A stretch of DNA of 16,244 nucleotides from an uncultured Clostridia bacterium (GTDB taxonomy: Bacteria > Bacillota > Clostridia > Christensenellales > UBA1242). The position numbers were made by a program, and so were the translations under genes. The notes beneath the pieces are model-generated. The model was not told where the DNA came from, did not search any database, and saw only the letters and a program-made list of their open reading frames with translations. Numbering within the stretch: position 1 is the first letter of the stretch; each line of letters starts with the position of its first letter. The stretch is taken from the NCBI GenBank assembly GCA_937900575.1, contig CALCEI010000024.1, positions 1 through 16,244 on the forward strand, in the 5' to 3' direction. Positions 7,216-13,749 of this stretch are shown in pieces.

Positions 7216-7653
7216 ATGAAAACATACATGGCAAAACCAGCTACAGTTGAAAAGAAATGGTACATCATTGATGCGGCAGGTAAAGTTCTTGGCCGTGTTG
7301 CAAGCGAAGCAGCTACACTTCTTCGTGGCAAACACAAAGCAACCTTTACACCAAACGTAGATTGTGGCGATTATGTTATTATCTTAAACAGTGATAAGGT
7401 TGTTTTAACAGGCAGAAAAGAAGAACAAAAATATTTCAAAACATATTCAGGCTTCCAATCTGGCTTGCACCTTACACAATACAAAAAAATGATGGCAGAA
7501 CACAGTGACGTTGCTTTGATGCGTGCAATCAAAGGCATGCTTCCAAAGAATACTTTGGGCAAAACAATGGCAACACATTGCCACATTTACAAAGGTGCTG
7601 AACACACACAACAAGCACAAAAACCAGAAGTTTGGAACGGAGGTAAAAATTAA
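7216..7653 (+). CDS. rplM: 50S ribosomal protein L13
   Basis: Component of the large ribosomal subunit and an early assembly protein that binds 23S rRNA. The 145-residue sequence is typical from end to end: WYIIDAAGKVLGRVASEAA near the N-terminus, LRGKHKATFTPNVDCGDYV, then MRAIKGMLPKNTLGK and a C-terminal LKVY-like region (here HIYKGAEHTQQAQKPEVW). The ATG at 7216 has AAGGAG at 7201-7206; an in-frame ATG ten codons earlier lies before this site, inside the leader, and is rejected. First gene of the rplM-rpsI operon, the usual order in bacteria, with a 1-nt overlap with rpsI. Confidence 0.98.
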   Translation: MKTYMAKPATVEKKWYIIDAAGKVLGRVASEAATLLRGKHKATFTPNVDCGDYVIILNSDKVVLTGRKEEQKYFKTYSGFQSGLHLTQYKKMMAEHSDVALMRAIKGMLPKNTLGKTMATHCHIYKGAEHTQQAQKPEVWNGGKN

Positions 7654-8198
7654 TGGCAGAAGCAGAAGTAAAAGAAGTTAAAAAGTCAACAAGAAAAACA
7701 GCCGTTAAAGCTGAAAAACCAGCAGTTGAAAAAGTTGAAGCAGAAGTTGCAGAAAAACCTGCAAAAAAGGCTCCTGCAAAAAAAGCATCAACAAAGAAAG
7801 TATCAGCAAAAGCTCAAGTGTTTGCTGGCACAGGCAGACGTAAAAGTTCTGTTGCACGTGTACGCTTAACAACAGGTACAGGTTCATTAAAGATTAATGG
7901 CGAAGATGTTGAAAAATATTTTGACCTTGACACATTAATTACAATTGTAAAACAACCATTGGTGTTAACCGAAACAGCAGCAAATGTTGATATTGAAGTT
8001 AACGTTTATGGTGGTGGCAAAGCAGGACAAGCAGGCGCAATCCGTCACGGAATCACACGTGCTTTAATGGAATTCAGACCAGAACTTAGGGCTGAACTTA
8101 AAAAAGCAGGTTTCGTAACAAGAGACGCAAGAAAGAAAGAACGTAAGAAATACGGTTTAAAGAAAGCACGTCGTGCTCCACAATTCAGCAAGAGATAA
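7653..8198 (+). CDS. rpsI: 30S ribosomal protein S9 with long basic N-terminal extension
   Basis: Small-subunit protein whose C-terminal tail reaches the P-site tRNA. The S9 core starts near residue 56 (AQVFAGTGRRKSSVARVRL) and ends in the classic YGLKKARRAPQFSKR. At 181 residues it is about 50 longer than usual S9 (near 130). The extra N-terminus is almost entirely Lys, Ala, Glu, Val and Pro, with histone-H1-like repeats (EKPAKKAPAKKASTKKVSAK). It is clearly part of the gene: the start ATG at 7653 overlaps the rplM stop (TAATG) and GGAGG lies at 7639-7643, while no other well-placed site exists near the core. The extension is probably disordered and may contact rRNA. Confidence 0.97.
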   Translation: MAEAEVKEVKKSTRKTAVKAEKPAVEKVEAEVAEKPAKKAPAKKASTKKVSAKAQVFAGTGRRKSSVARVRLTTGTGSLKINGEDVEKYFDLDTLITIVKQPLVLTETAANVDIEVNVYGGGKAGQAGAIRHGITRALMEFRPELRAELKKAGFVTRDARKKERKKYGLKKARRAPQFSKR

Positions 8199-8210
8199 AA
8201 TTTTGCAAAC

Positions 8211-8239
8211 AAAAAGATGGATTTATTCCATCTTTTTTT
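8211..8239 (+). terminator. Intrinsic terminator of rplM-rpsI
   Basis: AAAAAGATGGA (8211-8221) pairs with TCCATCTTTTT (8227-8237) across a 5-nt loop, and the T-run continues to 8239. It lies 13 bases after the rpsI stop. Confidence 0.9.
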
Positions 8240-8245
8240 ATATCA

Positions 8246-8359
8246 AAAAGAGACGTCAACCGTGTATATCCAACAAATCATCTAAGAGTTTAAGGCCATT
8301 ACTAATGTAATTTACTTAAATCAAAATATTGTTGTTATGTAACACAATCCGTCTCTTTT
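8246..8359. other. 114-nt near-continuous inverted repeat; candidate structured RNA or miniature element
   Basis: Within the gene-free stretch 8199-8401, a perfect 10-bp inverted repeat, AAAAGAGACG (8246-8255) with CGTCTCTTTT (8350-8359), encloses nested collinear stems: GTGTATAT (8262-8269) with 8337-8345 (one bulge, one G-T), CAACAA (8271-8276) with TTGTTG (8329-8334), TTTAAG (8289-8294) with CTTAAA (8315-8320), and ATTAC (8298-8302) with GTAAT (8307-8311). The result is one long rod with small internal loops. The largest loop is 12 by 8 nt. Both strands would fold this way. No open reading frame or target-site duplication is evident, and the transcribed strand, if any, is unclear. A small RNA, a miniature inverted-repeat element or a long convergent terminator are all possible. 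Confidence 0.5.
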
Positions 8360-8362
8360 AAA

Positions 8363-8381
8363 TGCGAAGTCAACCCTCGCA
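8363..8381 (-). terminator. Weak hairpin after the MBL gene, possible terminator
   Basis: TGCGA (minus, 8377-8381) pairs with TCGCA (8363-8367) around a 9-nt loop, followed on the minus strand by TTTAAAA. It lies 20 bases after the MBL stop. The stem is short and the T-run poor, so termination may rely on the larger structure beyond it. Confidence 0.3.
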
Positions 8382-8401
8382 ATTATAATTTGTGCAAAAT
8401 T

Positions 8402-9424
8402 CTATTTTTTATGCACTTTTTTCTTTTTTATCACAATAATCAAAATGCACTGAACACCAAGCACACATTCAAGAATAATCACAATGTTTCGGTAGTCTAA
8501 AGATAAATTCGTTACTGAAATATTACCTGTATACATTTTTAAATCGTCTTTAACTTTAATAATAACGTTTCCAACTTCATCTGTCCTTACAACTTGTGCC
8601 CCAACATTATTTAAGTTTTCAAGAACGATTTCGCCAACTTCAGCCGTTGTGCCTTCACCACAAGAAATGACGGCAATGTTTGGCGTTACTTTTTCCAAAA
8701 ATTCTTTAGAACTTGAACTTTTGCTTCCGTGATGCGCAACTTTTAATATGTCTGCATCTAACTGTGTGCCATATTCTGTAACATAAATTTGTTCAGTATA
8801 TGTTGGCACATCACCAGCAAACAAGAAACTTGTATCTTTATATGTCAATTTAATAATTGGACAACTTGCATTCGAATCCGTTTTCTTAATTGTAACCGGT
8901 CCAAAAATTTCAATTTTATATCCGTTTTCAATATCCACTGCACCCAAAAATTCTTTTGTGCTTATATTATGATTTTCAATGTAATTTTTAAGTTCAGTAT
9001 AAACATTTGTATCTGCCTCGGTTGCCGGCATGTAAACTGTGCCAACCGAATAATTTTCAATCAACCTTTTTGCGTTGCCAATGTGGTCTTCATCTGTGTG
9101 AGTTAAAAACATATAATCAATTCTGTTTGCGCTTCCCAACAAAACATTATTTTTAACATAATCCAACACTGTTGCACTCTTTTTGCCTGTACCTGCATCA
9201 ATAAAAGCAACTTTGCCATCTGGCAAGTTTATTGCAATGGCATCTGAATTTCCAACTGAAATATAATGCACAATTAAACTGTTTTGGTTTGAAACAAGTT
9301 TAAAGTTGTTTGCAAGCACACGTTCAACAAGTGGATTAAAAAATGAACCAAAAAGCATCAGCACAGCCAATGCCAACATAATGCAAATTGTAATAATTAA
9401 ATTTCTCTTTTGTGTTTTGCTCAT
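8402..9424 (-). CDS. Membrane-anchored ComEC-type metallo-beta-lactamase-fold protein
   Basis: A 340-residue protein with one membrane segment at each end (about 8-28 and 313-333) and an MBL-fold domain between. Metal-site motifs are visible: VGNSDA (57-62), FIDAG (74-78), HTDEDH (109-114, the HxDxDH signature), FAGD (202-205) and HHGS (231-234), all as in the MBL domain of ComEC/Rec2-like proteins. Lys/Arg-rich ends (KTQKR and KKKKVHKK) suggest both termini are cytoplasmic, placing the MBL domain outside the membrane. It lacks the ComEC competence channel, so a DNA-uptake role cannot be assumed; a hydrolase for phosphoesters is likely. The ATG at 9424 overlaps the stop of the patatin gene by one base (TAATG), so the two are translationally coupled. 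Confidence 0.85.
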   Translation of the reverse strand: MSKTQKRNLIITICIMLALAVLMLFGSFFNPLVERVLANNFKLVSNQNSLIVHYISVGNSDAIAINLPDGKVAFIDAGTGKKSATVLDYVKNNVLLGSANRIDYMFLTHTDEDHIGNAKRLIENYSVGTVYMPATEADTNVYTELKNYIENHNISTKEFLGAVDIENGYKIEIFGPVTIKKTDSNASCPIIKLTYKDTSFLFAGDVPTYTEQIYVTEYGTQLDADILKVAHHGSKSSSSKEFLEKVTPNIAVISCGEGTTAEVGEIVLENLNNVGAQVVRTDEVGNVIIKVKDDLKMYTGNISVTNLSLDYRNIVIILECVLGVQCILIIVIKKKKVHKK

Positions 9425-10242
9425 TATTTCTTTTTAATTTTACCTTCAAACAACCTTTTAATCTGTGGCATCTGTGCCATGGTTGCAATGTAACCTTCTT
9501 CTATCATAGCATCTTTTTCAATTAATTTCAAGGAACTAAAGCGCTTCATGTTGGGGTTGATTAAAATATCACTCAAATCTTGTCCATGTTTGGAATTATT
9601 TACCATCATAATACCAATGCTTGTAACAAACTGTGTCCACAAGTGTTTGCTGTCTGTCCCACCACCACGTGTTGAATTGCAGTCAATGGTTACAACATAA
9701 TCACACCCATTTTTTAGCAAAATATCAGCCGGAATGTTATTTTTAACTCCACCATCAATAAGAGTCATGTTTTTATATTTGACAGGCAAAAACACACCAG
9801 GAATTGCACAACTGCCCGTTATTATTGGAATAAGTTCGCCCGAATCAAAATCAATTTCTTTACCGGTTGTTAAGTCTACTGCAACTGCATAATAAGGTAG
9901 TTTAAGTTGCTTTATTGTCTTGCAAGGCAATGCTTCATTCAAAATTTCACTCAAACCGTCCATTTTGGAAGGCAAAATGCCAAAACGTTGTTTTACAAAC
10001 GTCTTGTTGCTTACACTTTCACAAATCTTATAAAAATCTTCAAATTTTATATCAGCAGCATACAAAGCAGCAAATGCACTTCCAATGCTTGTGCCAGCAA
10101 CGGCATCAAATTTTATACCACACTCTTCAAAGGCCTTAAAGGCACCCAAATGTGCAAAACCCCTAACTCCACCACCACTTAAGCACAAACCAATTTTATG
10201 TTTTTTCCTGAATCTCTTTTTAAATTTAACAACAATTGCCAT
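9424..10242 (-). CDS. Patatin-like phospholipase family protein
   Basis: A serine acyl hydrolase using a Ser-Asp dyad. Visible motifs are the oxyanion SGGGVRG (22-28), nucleophile elbow GTSIG (50-54, Ser52), and DGG (163-165, Asp163), in the right order and spacing. It is most like bacterial RssA/YlbK-type patatins, which have no known substrate in most species. There is no signal peptide; a basic N-terminus (VKFKKRFRKKHK) could bind membranes. I start at the ATG at 10240-10242 (272 residues). An in-frame TTG at 10276-10278 would give 284 residues, but it lies in the terminator T-run of the preceding gene and overlaps the -35. Neither start has a Shine-Dalgarno site. First gene of a two-gene operon with the membrane MBL protein. 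Confidence 0.88.
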   Translation of the reverse strand: MAIVVKFKKRFRKKHKIGLCLSGGGVRGFAHLGAFKAFEECGIKFDAVAGTSIGSAFAALYAADIKFEDFYKICESVSNKTFVKQRFGILPSKMDGLSEILNEALPCKTIKQLKLPYYAVAVDLTTGKEIDFDSGELIPIITGSCAIPGVFLPVKYKNMTLIDGGVKNNIPADILLKNGCDYVVTIDCNSTRGGGTDSKHLWTQFVTSIGIMMVNNSKHGQDLSDILINPNMKRFSSLKLIEKDAMIEEGYIATMAQMPQIKRLFEGKIKKK

Positions 10243-10248
10243 GCAAAT

Positions 10249-10278
10249 ATTATGTGCGAATTTAAAAATTTCACACAA
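10249..10278 (-). promoter_or_regulatory. Probable patatin-MBL operon promoter
   Basis: On the minus strand, TTGTGT (10273-10278), an 18-bp spacer and CATAAT (10249-10254), six bases before the ATG. The -35 overlaps the T-run of the upstream terminator. Transcription would start about at the ATG, implying a leaderless mRNA. Confidence 0.45.
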
Positions 10279-10306
10279 AAAAGGGGAACAAATTTGTTCT
10301 CCTTTT
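10277..10306 (-). terminator. Intrinsic terminator of the coiled-coil protein gene
   Basis: A perfect 14-bp palindrome, GAACAAATTTGTTC (10286-10299), extends through one mismatch (10285/10300) into AAAAGG/CCTTTT (10279-10284 with 10301-10306). On the minus strand it ends in six T (10277-10282). It begins 6 bases after the TAG stop. Confidence 0.8.
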
Positions 10307-10311
10307 CTATA

Positions 10312-11433
10312 CTATTCGTTTTCGGTTGAACCTTCACCCTCTCCTTCGCCGTTCTTTTCACGGATTCTTGCAAGAGTTTCTTTTGTTGCTTCAATATCTG
10401 CTTCGATATGTGCAATTTCGTCTTCCAAAATATTGTTTGTGTGTTCCAAAATTGGGAATCTATCTTTGTTTCCTTCAATAACTTCTTCGCAATGTTGTAC
10501 ACTTAAACGCAAACCGTCCAATAATTCAAGTTCGTTTGCAAGTTTTTCTGCTTTTTCTTTGTCGATATCAACATAGTTGTTTACGCCATACAAAGCAACT
10601 TTTTTCTTTGCAACAACGGCTTCTTTACGTCTTAACTTGGTTTGATATTTTTCCAAGTCATTCATAACCTTTTTAAGTGGACGATATTCTTTTAAGTTAA
10701 TCTTATAATCTTTCTTAACTGCTTTCAAACGTTCGTCCAAAAGTGCCAATCTTGCAACACATTCATCTTCTGTCATTTTTACTGATGCTGTTTCAACAAC
10801 AACTGGTGCAACAACAGGTGTTTTTGCTTCTTCAAGTTGTTTGTTAAGTTCAGCAACTTGTGCTTGAAGTTCTGCAATTGTTGCGTTTGCTGTTTCAAGT
10901 TCTTCGTTTGTTGTATCTTCAACAACTTCTTCTTCAGGTTCTTCTTCCAAATATGTTTCAATATTATATTCGTTAAGAGCATTTTCTGGAGATGGTGTTA
11001 AAGGTGATTCTTGTCTTTCTTCTTCAACAACGTCATTAGAAATTTCATCAATCAATTCATCAACATTGATATCTTCTTCTGTTGAAACGTTTTTAAGTCT
11101 TTCTTCAATTGCAGACAAATCTTCATCTTCGTCGTCCAACAAAGCAAATCTGTCTTCGTCAGCAACTTCTTTGTTTGCCATTTCCTTTTCTTTTTCTGCT
11201 TTTGCAACATTGATTGCTTCAAAGTCATATTCTTTGGAAACTGTGTTCTCATTTTCCTTTTTGTAATCGGAATAATCCATTACATCTGCATTCCTTGAAA
11301 TTTTTGCAACATTAGATTTTTTGTTTGGATTGAATGCTCCAATAATCATGTATCCAATAAAGCCGATGATTGCACCACCAAGAATGATAATGCCGACAAT
11401 TGAAAATACACTAATAAATCCTTCCCATGCCAT
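10312..11433 (-). CDS. Membrane-anchored acidic coiled-coil protein, function unknown
   Basis: Not recognised as a named family. The 373 residues divide into an N-terminal membrane helix (about 8-33, IIILGGAIIGFIGYMIIGAF), a strongly acidic low-complexity linker (about 70-175, with runs such as LDDEDED and LEEEPEEEVVED), a first coiled coil (about 175-203), a short Pro/Val spacer (205-216), and a conserved-looking helical domain (220-360) with NLKEYRPLKKVMNDLEKYQ and alternating charges. The C-terminus ends in GEGEGEGSTENE. The layout resembles membrane-tethered structural or cell-division proteins such as EzrA only in form; I infer no homology. ATG at 11431-11433 has AAAAGGAGA at 11442-11450. 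Single gene with its own promoter and terminator. Confidence 0.8.
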   Translation of the reverse strand: MAWEGFISVFSIVGIIILGGAIIGFIGYMIIGAFNPNKKSNVAKISRNADVMDYSDYKKENENTVSKEYDFEAINVAKAEKEKEMANKEVADEDRFALLDDEDEDLSAIEERLKNVSTEEDINVDELIDEISNDVVEEERQESPLTPSPENALNEYNIETYLEEEPEEEVVEDTTNEELETANATIAELQAQVAELNKQLEEAKTPVVAPVVVETASVKMTEDECVARLALLDERLKAVKKDYKINLKEYRPLKKVMNDLEKYQTKLRRKEAVVAKKKVALYGVNNYVDIDKEKAEKLANELELLDGLRLSVQHCEEVIEGNKDRFPILEHTNNILEDEIAHIEADIEATKETLARIREKNGEGEGEGSTENE

Positions 11434-11468
11434 ATTTAATTTCTCCTTTTGAAAGTAAATTCATTGAC

Positions 11469-11497
11469 ATTATAACGCACAATTTACAATTTTTCAA
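11469..11497 (-). promoter_or_regulatory. Promoter of the coiled-coil protein gene
   Basis: On the minus strand, TTGAAA (11492-11497), a 17-bp spacer and TATAAT (11469-11474), about 36 bases upstream of the ATG. It follows directly on the rsmF terminator. Confidence 0.8.
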
Positions 11498-11507
11498 TAC
11501 CTTTTTT

Positions 11508-11567
11508 AAAAAAAGTTGCAAAATTTTGCATTTTTTATTAAATTTTTATGCATTTTGCAACTTTTTT
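11508..11567 (-). terminator. Long inverted-repeat terminator after rsmF
   Basis: AAAAAAGTTGCAAAAT and ATTTTGCAACTTTTTT (11509-11524 and 11552-11567) form a perfect 16-bp inverted repeat with a 27-nt AT-rich interior. On the minus strand it ends in seven T (11508-11514). The first arm also belongs to a perfect 14-bp palindrome, TGCAAAATTTTGCA (11517-11530), so two competing hairpins are possible. Confidence 0.7.
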
Positions 11568-11571
11568 ACGA

Positions 11572-12882
11572 TTATTTGAAATTTCTTAATCCTTTTGGAT
11601 AATGATTCTTAATTACACCATTAACTGCTTTAAAACCACCCAAACAGCAATTTTCAAGCAAAATTGCACCATATCCATCTCTGATTTGATAATTAAACGT
11701 TTCGCCCCTTAAATATTTTTGAACTAACACATCACCTAGTGATAAGTTGATTGTTCTTAAAAATTTGTTTCCGTAAGCAGAAAACAAATTGTGTTCTGGT
11801 TCAAACCTTTTGTTTTCAAATCTGCCAACTCTAACACCCAAACTAACATACTTTATGTTAGACTTAATCAAATTTGGGTCAGCAACAGCATAAACACAGC
11901 CATCAACCTCGTAACAAGGCAAAGTTATTGCCATGTTCTCCTCAACAAATTTGTTTGCCAATGTTGAATTATTAATTTTGGCATTTCTGCCTGCAACAAG
12001 GTCGTTTTTGCTCTGTTTCTTTAAAACTGCAACAAACTGTCCTTCGCCTTTAACAACGTGTGGATAAAGCCTTACTGCCTGTGGTAAATTTATGCCCCTA
12101 GAAAAATTTTCAGTTTCAATATTAACTATTTCATAACCCAAATTCTCTGCAATTGCCTTAACAATGCTCTCGTTCTCTTCCAAAGAATACGTGCAAGTGG
12201 AATAAATAAGTGTTCCACCCTGTTTAAGCGTCTTATCGGCTTCAACAACAATGTCCCATTGACGTTTTGCACACATTTCTGGCAGATTTTCGTTCCATTC
12301 GGTTGTAACTTCTTCGCCACGTCTAAACATGCCTTCGCCACTGCATGGTGCATCAACCAAACAGACATCAAATGTATTGGCATAAGCCTTTGCCAAATTC
12401 TCTGGTTTTTCGTTAGAAATAATCACGTTTTTAAGTCCCATGCGTTCAACATTGGAAAATAACACCTTGCTTCTTTGTGTATCAATTTCATTGGAAACCA
12501 AAACTCCATTTTTAATTCGGTTTGCAATTTGAATGGTTTTTCCACCCGGTGCAGCACACAAATCAAGCACTTTTTCCGTACCTTTAAACTTGTGAGCATT
12601 AACAGTAAACATTGCACTTGGTTCTTGCAAATAAAATGCACCTGCGTGATGCAATGGGTGTCTGCCCTTCTTTTCGTTATCCACGTAAAAACCACATTTT
12701 TCGTATTTAATTGGTTCAACTTTAAAATCAACAACGTCTTTAAAGTGTTCAACACTTATTTTGTTTTCGTTAACACACAGTGCCTTAACTTGTTCCTGTT
12801 GAAGTGCATCAAAAAATTTAGGAAAATCTTTCCCTAACAAATTTTTCATTCTATCAATAAATTGCGGATTAAAACTATTCAC
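11572..12882 (-). CDS. rsmF: RsmF-like 16S rRNA (cytosine-C5) methyltransferase
   Basis: Transfers a methyl group from S-adenosylmethionine to cytosine C5 in RNA; RsmF-type members act on 16S rRNA (C1407 in E. coli). With the GTG start it has 436 residues: an N-terminal RNA-binding part (FIDRMKNLLGKDFPKFF, 8-24), the SAM site VLDLCAAPGGKT (105-116), DAPCSGEGMF (177-186, helper Cys180), STCTYS (228-233, nucleophile Cys230), and a C-terminal RsmF-type domain (about 290-436). The exact target cannot be read from sequence. I place the start at the GTG 12880-12882, since NSFNPQFIDRMKNLLG matches usual beginnings. A further-upstream GTG at 12916-12918 would put the -10 box inside the coding region. 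There is no Shine-Dalgarno site. Single gene. Confidence 0.88.
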   Translation of the reverse strand: MNSFNPQFIDRMKNLLGKDFPKFFDALQQEQVKALCVNENKISVEHFKDVVDFKVEPIKYEKCGFYVDNEKKGRHPLHHAGAFYLQEPSAMFTVNAHKFKGTEKVLDLCAAPGGKTIQIANRIKNGVLVSNEIDTQRSKVLFSNVERMGLKNVIISNEKPENLAKAYANTFDVCLVDAPCSGEGMFRRGEEVTTEWNENLPEMCAKRQWDIVVEADKTLKQGGTLIYSTCTYSLEENESIVKAIAENLGYEIVNIETENFSRGINLPQAVRLYPHVVKGEGQFVAVLKKQSKNDLVAGRNAKINNSTLANKFVEENMAITLPCYEVDGCVYAVADPNLIKSNIKYVSLGVRVGRFENKRFEPEHNLFSAYGNKFLRTINLSLGDVLVQKYLRGETFNYQIRDGYGAILLENCCLGGFKAVNGVIKNHYPKGLRNFK

Positions 12883-12888
12883 AATTAA

Positions 12889-12897
12889 ATTATAGCA
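12889..12897 (-). promoter_or_regulatory. Extended -10 promoter of rsmF
   Basis: Minus-strand TGCTATAAT: a perfect -10 with the extended TGn motif, six bases before the GTG start. No convincing -35 is visible, which is tolerated for extended -10 promoters. Transcription would begin about at the start codon. Confidence 0.5.
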
Positions 12898-12934
12898 GAG
12901 AAAACAAAAAAACACCACAAATTGTTGATTTTTT

Positions 12935-12962
12935 TTGCAGTTTTAATTAAACTATATAATAT
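12935..12962 (+). promoter_or_regulatory. Probable promoter of the CYTH-like gene
   Basis: TTGCAG (12935-12940), 16 bp and TAATAT (12957-12962), or alternatively the perfect TATAAT at 12955-12960 with a poor -35 (TTTTTG, 12932-12937). Either gives a short leader with AAGGGG at 12967-12972. Confidence 0.5.
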
Positions 12963-12977
12963 AAGTAAGGGGTAAAT

Positions 12978-13727
12978 ATGCGCACACTCGAAACAATAAG
13001 ACAAAAACGTCGTTTTGAAATGTTTGATACCAAAACAAAAGATAAAGTTTTGGAACTTAACTCTTTCTTTGGTAAATACACAATGCGCTTTGATGAAAAA
13101 GTTAAAAAACATTTCGTCTATTACGATACACCAGAACTTGCTTTGCAAAAAAGCAACATCGTGCTTTTTAAAATGCAAATTGACGGTGTGGCTGAACTCC
13201 ACATGGCAACTGAAAAAGCTAGTGCAACAGCAAGATACGCAGTGCGTGCCAACACAAAACACTTCACTTGCCCTTGCAGAATGGGTGATGATATAACAAA
13301 ATATAAGGATTTCTTGGTGGAAAGTTTTACGGCTATGTTCTTATCTGGTCTTAACTTCGACCCTGAATTCTTGCTTAAAAAACTTAAACCTGCATATACA
13401 ATTGACACAGTAAGTCAAGAATACAGAAGTTTGAGCGGCACAACCTTAAAAATAACCTACTCTTTTGATACTGATATATATAAAAATCTTGAAAACAAAA
13501 AAGTGGTAAAAAACAACGTCTTAACAATTTATCAACACAGTGGTGTGGATACAGATGACGAATTTGCAGATTTGATGGGTAAAATTGACAGATACATGGG
13601 TGAACTTACACCAACAGACCAAACCAAAATTATGCTTGCAAGACGCATGACACAAATAAAAATGGAAGCACCATCAATTTTGGAAGACAACAAAAAACTT
13701 TCAAAAAAGAAGACAACAAAAAAGTAA
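12978..13727 (+). CDS. Uncharacterised protein with CYTH/VTC-like features
   Basis: A 249-residue cytoplasmic protein with no signal peptide or membrane segment. Two stretches recall the CYTH/VTC superfamily (triphosphate tunnel fold): FVYYDTPELALQKSNIVLF (46-64; compare the family YxDTPxxxLxxxGxxLR pattern) and EYRSLSGTTLKITYSFDTDI (148-167; compare the R...D..LR.T.D...). The N-terminal ExExK metal motif of CYTH enzymes is not visible, so if related it is divergent or inactive. The C-terminus is a Lys/Thr tail (KKLSKKKTTKK). ATG at 12978 has AAGGGG five bases upstream. Single gene, divergent from rsmF and convergent with the lipoprotein gene. The family call is tentative; the gene is real. 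Confidence 0.6.
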   Translation: MRTLETIRQKRRFEMFDTKTKDKVLELNSFFGKYTMRFDEKVKKHFVYYDTPELALQKSNIVLFKMQIDGVAELHMATEKASATARYAVRANTKHFTCPCRMGDDITKYKDFLVESFTAMFLSGLNFDPEFLLKKLKPAYTIDTVSQEYRSLSGTTLKITYSFDTDIYKNLENKKVVKNNVLTIYQHSGVDTDDEFADLMGKIDRYMGELTPTDQTKIMLARRMTQIKMEAPSILEDNKKLSKKKTTKK

Positions 13728-13749
13728 GGCAAATTGCCTTACTCTTTTT
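13718..13749. terminator. Bidirectional terminator of the CYTH-like and lipoprotein genes
   Basis: GTAAGGC (13724-13730) pairs with GCCTTAC (13736-13742) around a 5-nt loop; the arms may extend by two A-T pairs. A runs to the left and T runs to the right let it act both ways. The stop of the plus gene (13725-13727) lies in the stem and the stop of the minus gene (13749-13751) in the T-run. Confidence 0.85.

Noticed and set aside
7030..7335. 101-codon minus-strand open frame across the rplM leader
   Set aside because: It is antisense to the consensus promoter, the leader RNA and the rplM N-terminus, and its sequence mirrors theirs.
8246..8359. 6S RNA
   Set aside because: The rod shape is suggestive, but it is about 70 nt shorter than typical 6S RNA and no conserved promoter-like bubble sequence could be identified.
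8246..8359. Insertion sequence remnant
   Set aside because: No transposase fragment and no flanking direct repeat; kept only as a possible miniature element.
10085..10576. 163-codon plus-strand open frame over the patatin start and coiled-coil protein end
   Set aside because: It runs antisense across two supported genes, a terminator and a promoter, and gives a Ser/Phe low-complexity product.
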